Origin: a bacterium | GTDB taxonomy: Bacteria; Lernaellota; Lernaellaia; JACKCT01 | Direction of reading: 5' to 3' | Assembly: GCA_019912885.1 (NCBI GenBank) | Contig: JAIOHV010000123.1 | Span: 1-50,165, forward strand | DNA length: 50,165 nucleotides | Shown here: one piece after another, positions 41,135-50,165 of the stretch | Layout of the letters: each line of letters opens with the position of its first letter | How positions within the stretch are numbered: the first letter of the stretch is position 1 | Made by a program: the position numbers and the translations under genes | Notes under the pieces: model-generated | The model's input: the letters and a program-made list of their open reading frames with translations, nothing else | Databases searched by the model: none | Told to the model about the DNA's origin: nothing

Positions 41135-41557
41135 ATGCGCGGGTTTCGATGGTTCGGCTTGATGGCGTCCGTGATTCTTGCCTTGAGCGTCGTGGCCTTC
41201 GGCTGCGGCGACGACGACGACGATGATGACGACGCCTACGGCGATGATGACGACGATGACGACGACGACGATGGCGGCGATATCGCGGTTGACGCGGAGA
41301 TCTTCGAGTTCGATGTCGATCCGGCGGTCATCGATGTGTTGGTCGGCGAATCCGTGCGCTGGACGAACACGGGCGACGTCGCCCACACCGTGACGAGCGG
41401 CGATCCCGGCGACGGCGATGCGGGATCGGAGTTCGACGGCGAGATGTCGCCCGGCGAAAGTTTCACGCACACCTTCGATACGGTTGGTGAGTTCAGCTAT
41501 TTCTGCGGGTTTCACCCCGACCAGATGAGTGGATTCACGGTGAACGTGAGCGAGTGA
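41135..41557 (+). CDS. Cupredoxin lipoprotein with polyaspartate linker (copy 1)
   Basis: 140 residues from ATG 41135 (GAAGGAGG upstream). The lipoprotein-type signal ends AFGC at about residue 24. It is followed at once by a linker of about 20 Asp with few Tyr/Ala/Gly, then a plastocyanin-like beta domain. Copper ligands are visible: His in VAHTVTSG, and Cys, His and Met in YFCGFHPDQM. This is a type-1 blue-copper site. It should carry electrons in the periplasm from an outer- or inner-membrane anchor, the Asp run acting as an extended, hydrated tether (inference). A related gene follows 112 bp later. Confidence 0.82.
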   Translation: MRGFRWFGLMASVILALSVVAFGCGDDDDDDDDAYGDDDDDDDDDDGGDIAVDAEIFEFDVDPAVIDVLVGESVRWTNTGDVAHTVTSGDPGDGDAGSEFDGEMSPGESFTHTFDTVGEFSYFCGFHPDQMSGFTVNVSE

Positions 41558-41669
41558 TCGCGTTGTTCGCGTCCCGCCGCGCCGAACGGGGTGCCGGGCG
41601 GTATCGCGCCGGGTAAGTCCGGCTAAGTTCCCCGCGCCCATCGCGGGACGCGGAATCGAAGGAGGAAAT

Positions 41670-42191
41670 ATGCGCGGATGGAAGCGTTTTGGAGTTTTGA
41701 TTCTGGCAATCGGGCTGGCGTGCGTTTCGTGGATGACGGCCTGCGGGGACGACGACGATGACGACGATGACGACGCGACAGGCGACGACGATGCGGATGA
41801 CGACGACGCCGATGACGACGACGCAAATGACGACGACGCCGATGACGACGACGATGCCGACGACGACGATGCCGATGACGACGATGCGGGTGACGACGAT
41901 GCGGGTGACGACGACGGTCCGCTCGATGTGGATATCTTCGATTTTGACGTGTCGATCGACCCCGTGATGATCAGCGCCGGCGACACGGTGCGTTGGACGA
42001 ATACGGGCACGGAGGAGCACTCGGTGACGAGCGGGAATCCGGGCGATGGGGATCTGGGATCGCTCTTCGACGAGTTCCTGTCGCCGGGGGAGGATTTCGA
42101 GTTCACATTCGACACGGCGGGCACCTACGACTACCACTGCCAGCCGCACTCGGACACGATGTTCGGCTACAGCGTGGTGGTGAGCGAGTAG
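41670..42191 (+). CDS. Cupredoxin lipoprotein with polyaspartate linker (copy 2)
   Basis: 173 residues; ATG 41670 with AAGGAGG. Lipobox-type TAC at about residue 25, then roughly 55 residues of Asp with interspersed Ala, Asn, Thr and Gly, longer than in copy 1. The cupredoxin domain has His in EEHSVTSGNPGDGD and Cys-His-Met in YHCQPHSDTM. Copies share DTVRWTNTG/ESVRWTNTG and the loop TSGxPGDGD, so they are tandem duplicates that have diverged. The intergenic space contains a CCCGCG-CGCGGG hairpin and no gene. Confidence 0.82.
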   Translation: MRGWKRFGVLILAIGLACVSWMTACGDDDDDDDDDATGDDDADDDDADDDDANDDDADDDDDADDDDADDDDAGDDDAGDDDGPLDVDIFDFDVSIDPVMISAGDTVRWTNTGTEEHSVTSGNPGDGDLGSLFDEFLSPGEDFEFTFDTAGTYDYHCQPHSDTMFGYSVVVSE

Positions 42192-42210
42192 TCAAAAACG
42201 ACCCAAAAAG

Positions 42211-42256
42211 ACGCCGCGCGGCGGGGGATATTCCGGCTCCCGCCGCGGGCGTTTTT
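42211..42256 (+). terminator. Intrinsic terminator after cupredoxin genes
   Basis: A 14-bp GC-rich stem with one bulge (ACGCCGCGCGGCGGG against CCCGCCGCGGGCGT) around a 13-nt loop is followed by TTTTT. It lies 20 bp after the copy-2 stop and before gyrB, separating the two transcription units. Confidence 0.8.
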
Positions 42257-42296
42257 CGGCATGGGCTCGATTGACGAAAACGCAGAAAAATTGTAG

Positions 42297-44903
<2,607 letters not shown>

Positions 44904-44907
44904 TTCA

Positions 44908-45046
44908 ATTGAGAATTGGGAATTGGGAATTGCGAATGGGGAATTCCGTCGCAATTCCATCGCCGTTCAACACGAAGGCACAAAGACACGAAGGCCACAA
45001 ATTGAACTTTGTGCTCTTTGTGTTGTTCGGTTTTTTGTGTTGAAAA
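44908..45046. repeat. Heptamer and octamer repeats with inverted arms after gyrB
   Basis: GGGAATT heptamers (44912-44945) are followed by a reversed copy near GGAATTCCGTCGCAATTCC. Then ACGAAGGC/ACAAAGAC octamers (44975-45001) are mirrored by TTTGTGCTCTTTGTGTTG. A T run (TTTTTTG) lies just beyond. The spacer between the convergent gyrB and haemolysin-III genes may work as a two-way transcription end. Confidence 0.7.
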
Positions 45047-45078
45047 ATTCCGCCGGCCCCGGCCGGTGGAAATTGCGT

Positions 45079-45732
45079 TTACGCGAGAGGCGTCGCGGGC
45101 GGCAGGACGTAGTAAAGCACGCCGAAGAAGTGACAGGCGCTGCCGCCGAGAACGCACAGGTGCCAGACCATGTGGCCGTAGGGCAGGCGGCGCCACAGGT
45201 AGAACACGACGCCGAATATGTAGAAAAGCCCGCCGGCGACAACCCACGCAAGGCCCGCGGCGGACAGCGACGCGACGAGCGGTTTGACGGCGATGACGCC
45301 GATCGAGCCCATACCGACGTACAGGGCGGTGAACAGGACGCGCGCGCGCCCCAGATAAAGAAGCGTCAGCACGATGCCCACGACGGCGATGCCCCACACG
45401 ATTCCGAACAGGGTCCATCCCCACGCGCCGCGCAGGCTGATGAGCGTGAATGGCGTGTACGTACCGGCGATCAGTAGATAGATCGCGGCGTGGTCGATCA
45501 TTCGGAACAGGCGCTTGACGCCGGGCGACTGGAAGCCGTGATACAGCGTGGAGGCGAGGTAGAGAAGCACGAGCGTCACGCCAAAAACGGTGACGCCGGC
45601 CACGTGCAGCGCGTCGCCTCTTAAGGAGGCGAGCGTCGCCAGGATCGCGAGCGCGGCGACGGATAGCGCGGCGCCGATTCCGTGCGTCACGCTGTTGGCG
45701 ATTTCCTCGCCGATGGTCTGTTCGCGAGCCAT
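45079..45732 (-). CDS. Haemolysin III / YqfA (PAQR-like) membrane protein
   Basis: 217 residues with seven membrane helices. NSVTHGIGAALS, YLASTLYHGFQSP, DHAAIYLLIAGTYTPF and the final HMVWHLCVLGGSACHF supply the conserved Ser, His and Asp residues of the zinc site known in PAQR-type hydrolases. The family was named for haemolysis but most bacterial members have no proven toxic role; membrane lipid homeostasis is likelier. ATG 45732. Lies 47 bp from the next gene upstream on the same strand. Confidence 0.88.
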   Translation of the reverse strand: MAREQTIGEEIANSVTHGIGAALSVAALAILATLASLRGDALHVAGVTVFGVTLVLLYLASTLYHGFQSPGVKRLFRMIDHAAIYLLIAGTYTPFTLISLRGAWGWTLFGIVWGIAVVGIVLTLLYLGRARVLFTALYVGMGSIGVIAVKPLVASLSAAGLAWVVAGGLFYIFGVVFYLWRRLPYGHMVWHLCVLGGSACHFFGVLYYVLPPATPLA

Positions 45733-45779
45733 ATTCGACCTCGAATTATCGCATTTTTGCGCGCATCAACGCAAATGCG

Positions 45780-48104
45780 TCAGCACCCGCACCCGTCGTC
45801 ATCGTCGTCCCCCTCCAACGCATCGTCGTCATCGAGCGCGTCGTCGTCCCCCGCATCGGGGGGGCCGTCATCGTCGTCGTCGCCGAGATCGTCATCGAAA
45901 TCGTCGTCGTCCTCGCCGCCGCAATCCACCGAAACGGTCAGGGGAGCCGCGTCGAGGCCGCCGGCCGATGCGCCGATGACGTACGCACCACAATCGAACG
46001 GCGTAAAATACCCGTGATTCATTTCGTGGCCGGCACCGGCCGCGCTCCAGTCGGCCACGGCGGATACGTCCTCGATCGTTCCGTCCAGGTAGGCGCCGAG
46101 CAAGGAAAGCCGCACGGTCTCGCCGACCGCCGCCGGCGCGTCGCCGTCTTCGCGCGTCAACTCGATGGAGACAAGACGCGACGGCAGCGGCGTGACGACG
46201 CTGTGGACCCACAATTGATAAATCGTCCACGGCGTGGGGCCGGTGCGGACAAAGCGCAGTTCGACCTGCGTTTTTCCGGCCGTCAGTTCCGGGGCGATGA
46301 GAAATCGCTCGTCGCGCCAGCGCTTGGAGACGTTTCGCCCGCGCGTCTGCCACGCGCCGGCGTCAACGCCGTCCACGTAAACCTGCGCGCGCTGGGCGTT
46401 GATCGCCGCATCCATCCGGCGGCGAAGGAGAAGCCCTTCGTTGCGCGGGTTGATCGTCACGACGACGGAGATTTCGCCCTCGACGTTGTAACCATCGTCG
46501 GTGAAGGGGATGTCGTCCGCGTCGCCCTCGAAGAATGCGGTCAATGCGACCGGTTCGCCGTCGATGACCTCGCCCTCGAATGCGCGTGCGTTCTTTGCCG
46601 TGCCTTCGCCGATATCCACCTCGGCGTCGAGACGGATCGCGGGGTCGGGCGCGCCGTACCAGAAGGCCGTCGAGAAATAGACGTCGTCGGGCACGAGGTT
46701 GTTGTAGTCGTGCTCGATGCCGAAGCGGAATCCGTCGTGGAACGGGAGCGGATCGGCGACGTGCAACCGGTAGGCGACGGAGGTGTCGGTCGTCGCCCCG
46801 GGGCGGTGCGTCACGAATCCGTGCGCCGGCAGCGTGAAGACGCCGTGCTCGAAGTACCAGCCGGCGTTGAAGTAGTCCTCGGTTCCCGTGCCGTAAAGCG
46901 ACGGCGAGCGCGAACCGTCGATATGAACGCGCTCATCGCCTTCCAGGTAGTAGCGAAGGTGCGTGCCGGTCATGTCCAGAACAAGGCCGACGAAATGCCC
47001 GCGGCCGGTCGCGTCAAGCGCGATGTAGTCGCTTCCGGATGCCGTCAGCGCGCCCTGCGCCGTCACTTGGAAATACGGCGTGTGGATCTCCGGCGCGGCG
47101 GAGTCGATAGGGATGGCGATATCGAACGAGACGGGCGTGTCGCCGATATTCGTGATCGAAAATTCGGCGCCGAGGAAAAACGGCATCGGGAAACGGATGT
47201 ACAGATCGCCGGTCTCATCCACGCCCGCGAGCAAGGCGCGCGTGTCGGCCTCGGCGTATGGCACGGCGAACAAACCGCCGAGCGGCGCCAGGATCTGCGG
47301 CTGGGCCGCGCCGTCAAAGGTGACGGACAAGACGGTCTTGCGCAGGAAGTCGTCGGTCAGCACGAGCGGGGGCGTCACGCGAATTTCGCGAATGACGCCC
47401 GCGCCGTCGTAGGTGAAAAACGCAACGTGATCGTCGCCGGGATCGGCGGTGACCGTACCGTTGAACGCGGGCGGCGGGAGATCGGGCGCCGCCTGCGCCG
47501 GCGTCTCCCAGAGCGCGATCGCGTTTGAAAAATCCTCGAGGCCGGTGAACGATTCGCTCACCGTGCCGGGCGCGAATCGCTCGTATGTGATGTTGTTGAA
47601 ATGGGGCAGGCCGGTCGTCGCGATGCGGACCGCCTGTTTGAAACAGATCGGCACGTAGTTGTAGAAGCCGCCGGAGGAGACCTGGTTGTCGCCGGTGAGC
47701 GGAGACAGAAACGGCGGGACCGCGCCGGACAGAAATTCCTCGATCGGCATGGCGACGACGGGCGCGGGCGCGTCGTCGATGTAGATGCGGATATCGCCCG
47801 ACGTGGCGAGCAGCGTGAACCACATCCTCGAAACGCACCCTTCGCCTTTTTCGTCGAGCAACGTGAATTCACCGGAGATCTGGTCGTAATACAAGAACGC
47901 ATAAGTTCCGAGGAAGCCGTCCTCGTTTCCGCCGGTGCGGTCGTGCGAGGAAACCTGGCGCGCGAGCGAGGGGATGCGCGGCTCGGGAAGGCGGCCCGGA
48001 TTTTGGAGGAGTTCGAGGCCGATCGGAAACGCGCCGGCCGGCGACGCGGCGAGCGCCGCGACGAACGCGCCCATCAACACGCATGCAAACAGGATGCGTT
48101 TCAT
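45780..48104 (-). CDS. Secreted DUF2961/GH172-like glycoside hydrolase with Asp-rich GCGC tail
   Basis: 774 residues from ATG 48104 (GAGG upstream); signal peptide ends SPAGAF (about 25). The DUF2961 core has SSHDRTGGNEDGF, EGCVSRMWFTL and SGGFYNYVPI. YGTGTEDYFNAGWYF carries the acidic residue proposed as catalytic in GH172 (alpha-D-fructofuranosidase / arabinanase enzymes). An additional beta-rich module at about 500-720 resembles carbohydrate-binding sequences. The last 45 residues are almost only Asp with Gly, Ala and Leu and end GCGC. This tail is unusual and may be a surface-sorting signal. Substrate unknown; a fructan or arabinan is possible. Confidence 0.8.
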   Translation of the reverse strand: MKRILFACVLMGAFVAALAASPAGAFPIGLELLQNPGRLPEPRIPSLARQVSSHDRTGGNEDGFLGTYAFLYYDQISGEFTLLDEKGEGCVSRMWFTLLATSGDIRIYIDDAPAPVVAMPIEEFLSGAVPPFLSPLTGDNQVSSGGFYNYVPICFKQAVRIATTGLPHFNNITYERFAPGTVSESFTGLEDFSNAIALWETPAQAAPDLPPPAFNGTVTADPGDDHVAFFTYDGAGVIREIRVTPPLVLTDDFLRKTVLSVTFDGAAQPQILAPLGGLFAVPYAEADTRALLAGVDETGDLYIRFPMPFFLGAEFSITNIGDTPVSFDIAIPIDSAAPEIHTPYFQVTAQGALTASGSDYIALDATGRGHFVGLVLDMTGTHLRYYLEGDERVHIDGSRSPSLYGTGTEDYFNAGWYFEHGVFTLPAHGFVTHRPGATTDTSVAYRLHVADPLPFHDGFRFGIEHDYNNLVPDDVYFSTAFWYGAPDPAIRLDAEVDIGEGTAKNARAFEGEVIDGEPVALTAFFEGDADDIPFTDDGYNVEGEISVVVTINPRNEGLLLRRRMDAAINAQRAQVYVDGVDAGAWQTRGRNVSKRWRDERFLIAPELTAGKTQVELRFVRTGPTPWTIYQLWVHSVVTPLPSRLVSIELTREDGDAPAAVGETVRLSLLGAYLDGTIEDVSAVADWSAAGAGHEMNHGYFTPFDCGAYVIGASAGGLDAAPLTVSVDCGGEDDDDFDDDLGDDDDDGPPDAGDDDALDDDDALEGDDDDDGCGC

Positions 48105-48121
48105 GAAGCCTCGCCGAAAAA

Positions 48122-49645
48122 TCACTTGTTGGCGCGCACGGCGCGGTTGTCGGCCCAACGTTTGGTCTTCGTGATCTGCTCTTTCATCGTGATCGACAGC
48201 GGCACGGTGCGGTCGATGTTGCGATAGATATCCATGAGATCGAGCGACCGATTTTCGGCGAAGCATTCGTACAACGCGGAGATGAGGATCTGTTCGATCT
48301 CCGCGCCGGTGAAGCCCTTGGTGGAGCGCGCGAGGTTTTCGATGGACGTGCGCGTCGGATCCTGTTTCCGCTTTTTCAGGTGGATGCGGAAGATCTCGGC
48401 GCGCTCGTCTTCCTCGGGCAGATCGACGAAAAACACCTCGTCAAAGCGCCCCTTGCGGATAAACTCGGGCGGCAGGCGATCGATGTCGTTGGCGGTCGCG
48501 GCGATGAAGACGGGCTGCGTCTTTTCCTGCATCCACGTGAGGAACGAGGCGAAGATGCGGCTTGTCGAGCCGGACTCGACGGAGTCGGAAAATACGGACA
48601 CGCCCATCTCGATCTCGTCTACCCAGAGGATGCAGGGCGAGACGGCCTCCGCGGTCAGGATCGCGCGCCGCAGCGATTCCTCCGGGCCGCCGGCGATGCC
48701 CGAGAAGATGCGCCCCATATCCAGGCGCAGGAGCGGCAGGTTCCAGTCCTTGGCCAGCGCGGTGATGGCGAGGCTCTTGCCGCAACCGGAGATTCCGGTG
48801 AGCAGGATGCCCTTGGGGATCGGCAGGCCGAAATCGCGCGCCTCGCGCGAGAATCCGCGCTCGCGTACGCGGCACCACTGCTTGAAGCGGTCGAGCCCGC
48901 CGACCTGGGAGAGATCGTCGCGCGGGCGGATGAAATCGAGGATTTCCGTCTTGCGGAGGATCTGCCGCTTTTCCTCGATGACGAAGTCGGCCTGTTTTTG
49001 CGATAGCTCGCGCGAGGCCAGCAGCATCTTGCGCACGGTGCGCCGGATTTCCGCGCGCGTCAGGCCAAGGAACATGCGCAGGAACGCCTCGCGGTCGCGC
49101 TCGACGATTGTCGCGGGCGATCCGCCGCCGTGCGCGTGCGTCCATGCCTCGTTCTCCACGATCGACGCGATCTCGGTCACGTCCGGCAACGCGTAGTCGT
49201 GCACCACGACGTCCTTGACGAGCTCCGGCGGAATTTGGGTGATCGGCGCGAGAAAGACGACCGCGCGATCCGTGCCGCGAAGCGCGGCCGCGGCGTCGCG
49301 GATGCGGCGCACGACATCCGCGCTCTCGCGGATGGGAACGTGAAAATCCTTCAGGACGAACAGCGACGGGGTCGCGTCGTGGATGGCGCGGTCGAGCGCG
49401 GCGATGGGGTCGTTCCGGGCTTGTTCGGGGCCGTCGGGCCGGTCGGAAAAGCCCTCCGTCGCGGACCACGTCACGAACGAGCGCGGCGGATCGAGCGCAA
49501 GCGTGCAAAGTAGGCCGAGGTGTTCGCAAACGCGCTCTTCTTCCCAGGAGACGATGTAAATGATGGGAAATCCCGCGTCGAAGTACTCCTTCGCGGCGAG
49601 CGCCGGCGGCGGAAGCTGTTCGACAAGCGATTCGGCGGTGGTCAT
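48122..49645 (-). CDS. Ycf46-like AAA+ ATPase
   Basis: 507 residues from ATG 49645. The N-terminal half (1-250) begins with YFDAGFPIIYIVSWEEERV and is the alpha-beta domain typical of Ycf46 homologues. The AAA+ domain has Walker A LLTGISGCGKSLAI (about 283), Walker B CILWVDEIEMG, sensor 1 FIAATANDIDRLPPE and the Arg finger in RKGRFDEVFFVDLPEEDER. Close to FtsH-like ATPases but without a protease domain or membrane helix. Role uncertain; cyanobacterial relatives are linked to inorganic-carbon or photosynthesis control (recollection). It starts before the GH172-like gene (18-bp gap) on the same strand. Confidence 0.85.
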   Translation of the reverse strand: MTTAESLVEQLPPPALAAKEYFDAGFPIIYIVSWEEERVCEHLGLLCTLALDPPRSFVTWSATEGFSDRPDGPEQARNDPIAALDRAIHDATPSLFVLKDFHVPIRESADVVRRIRDAAAALRGTDRAVVFLAPITQIPPELVKDVVVHDYALPDVTEIASIVENEAWTHAHGGGSPATIVERDREAFLRMFLGLTRAEIRRTVRKMLLASRELSQKQADFVIEEKRQILRKTEILDFIRPRDDLSQVGGLDRFKQWCRVRERGFSREARDFGLPIPKGILLTGISGCGKSLAITALAKDWNLPLLRLDMGRIFSGIAGGPEESLRRAILTAEAVSPCILWVDEIEMGVSVFSDSVESGSTSRIFASFLTWMQEKTQPVFIAATANDIDRLPPEFIRKGRFDEVFFVDLPEEDERAEIFRIHLKKRKQDPTRTSIENLARSTKGFTGAEIEQILISALYECFAENRSLDLMDIYRNIDRTVPLSITMKEQITKTKRWADNRAVRANK

Positions 49646-49666
49646 CCGGCGATAATATCACGAAGA

Positions 49667-49707
49667 GGCCGGAAGTCTGAAAGTCCGGAACTCCGAAAGG
49701 TCATCGC
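49667..49707 (+). repeat. Octamer repeat with GGTCATCGC end
   Basis: GTCTGAAA, GTCCGGAA and CTCCGAAA units followed by GGTCATCGC, the same closing sequence as at 2772, 40419 and 40481. It lies between the divergent AAA+ gene and the partial gene at 49805; the rest of this 159-bp spacer shows nothing else. Confidence 0.8.
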
Positions 49708-49804
49708 AAATCCCCATCGCCATTCCGGTTCGCGACGCGCGTCGCTGTCCCTGCTGTTTCCCCTTCTGGCGCGCCCAACCCGCGTGTGCTATCCCGAACG
49801 CCGA

Positions 49805-50165
49805 ATGTTCTCGTGGATTTACGCCTCTTCGACGCCTGCCATCATCGCGTTACTCGCGGCGGCGCTTTTTGTCGCGCCGCCGATGGCCTTCGCGGATGAT
49901 GATCCGCCATCCGCATTCGTCGCCGAGATCGACGACCGGGGAGGCCGGTCGATCGCCTGGAACGGCGAGACGATCGCGTTCGCGATCGATCGCGACGGCG
50001 ACGGCCTTGCGGAAATCGGCGCGTGGATATTCGCCGGGCGCGTGCAGCGCGCGACGGTTGACCTGAATCGCGACGGCTCGGCCGATCTGCTCGCGCGTGT
50101 CGACGAGGACGGCCGCGCGACCTGGCACGCGCGGGCGGAGGGGGCGTGGCGGCCGATTCCCGACC
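49805..50165 (+). CDS. Exported protein with Asp-rich repeats, partial
   Basis: Open from ATG 49805 to the window edge (120 codons). The signal peptide has a hydrophobic core (AIIALLAAALFVAPP) and a cut site near AFA-DDD. The mature part begins with a beta-like segment and then shows DRDGDGLAEIG and DLNRDGSADLL, the DxDxDG calcium-loop pattern of VCBS/dockerin-like surface proteins. Secreted or surface-bound; family not determinable from this fragment. Confidence 0.6.
   Translation, partial: MFSWIYASSTPAIIALLAAALFVAPPMAFADDDPPSAFVAEIDDRGGRSIAWNGETIAFAIDRDGDGLAEIGAWIFAGRVQRATVDLNRDGSADLLARVDEDGRATWHARAEGAWRPIPD

Overview
The window reads as a chromosomal stretch from a high-GC, Gram-negative bacterium. 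The Gram-negative call rests on a Wza/Wzc export pair, SurA, lipoproteins with lipoboxes, a Tat-exported Fe-S protein and a periplasmic multihaem cytochrome. There is no rRNA or tRNA to place it. Long Asp-rich tracts in exported proteins and the many short dispersed repeats recall uncultivated or delta-proteobacteria-like lineages; that placement is a low-confidence inference. No CRISPR array, phage or complete insertion sequence was seen.

Layout. 1-13.3 kb: a partial peptidoglycan glycosyltransferase with a long non-catalytic N-terminus, a lipoprotein, a receiver-PEP/pyruvate-binding fusion, a DsbD/ScsB-like reductase, a Wzc-type tyrosine kinase with its Wza-type export lipoprotein, and an SGNH hydrolase. 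13.4-16.8 kb: a frameshifted CCA-adding enzyme, then a patchwork of micro-membrane genes, a truncated copy of an ntrC-type 3' end, a CruF-like membrane protein and a 56-bp fragment matching a nearby gene.

16.8-23.8 kb (minus strand) is the most coherent system. A small membrane protein, a stand-alone cyclic-nucleotide-binding protein, a tetrahaem cytochrome, a Tat Fe-S protein and an NrfD-like quinone subunit are followed by a two-haem histidine kinase and a sigma-54 response regulator. A textbook -24/-12 promoter lies in front of the first gene. I infer a membrane quinone:electron-carrier complex controlled by its own haem-based two-component system. Directly upstream, 23.97-29.9 kb, is a three-gene DabA/DabB-type inorganic-carbon uptake operon with two different proton-channel-like subunits; its dabA carries an in-frame heptanucleotide tandem repeat.

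30-36 kb: a degenerate receiver-like protein, a very large glycosyltransferase/CapA-like fusion, a GT2 glycosyltransferase and a YdjC-type deacetylase. 36.2-38.1 kb: an AT-rich island with a 31-bp palindrome, a relic of a DUF4143-type ATPase and an unrecognised winged-helix/HEPN-like protein, the best candidate for an undescribed (possibly defence) gene. 38.2-50 kb: SurA-like chaperone, PdxA, a small dimeric-barrel protein, two tandem cupredoxin lipoproteins with polyaspartate linkers, GyrB, a haemolysin-III family protein, a GH172-like enzyme with a polyaspartate tail, a Ycf46-like AAA+ ATPase and the start of an exported protein.

A recurring theme is intergenic DNA made of unrelated 7-9 bp (and one 42 bp) tandem repeat vocabularies. 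Several are arranged as inverted pairs at gene ends, and in two cases they supply the stop codon.
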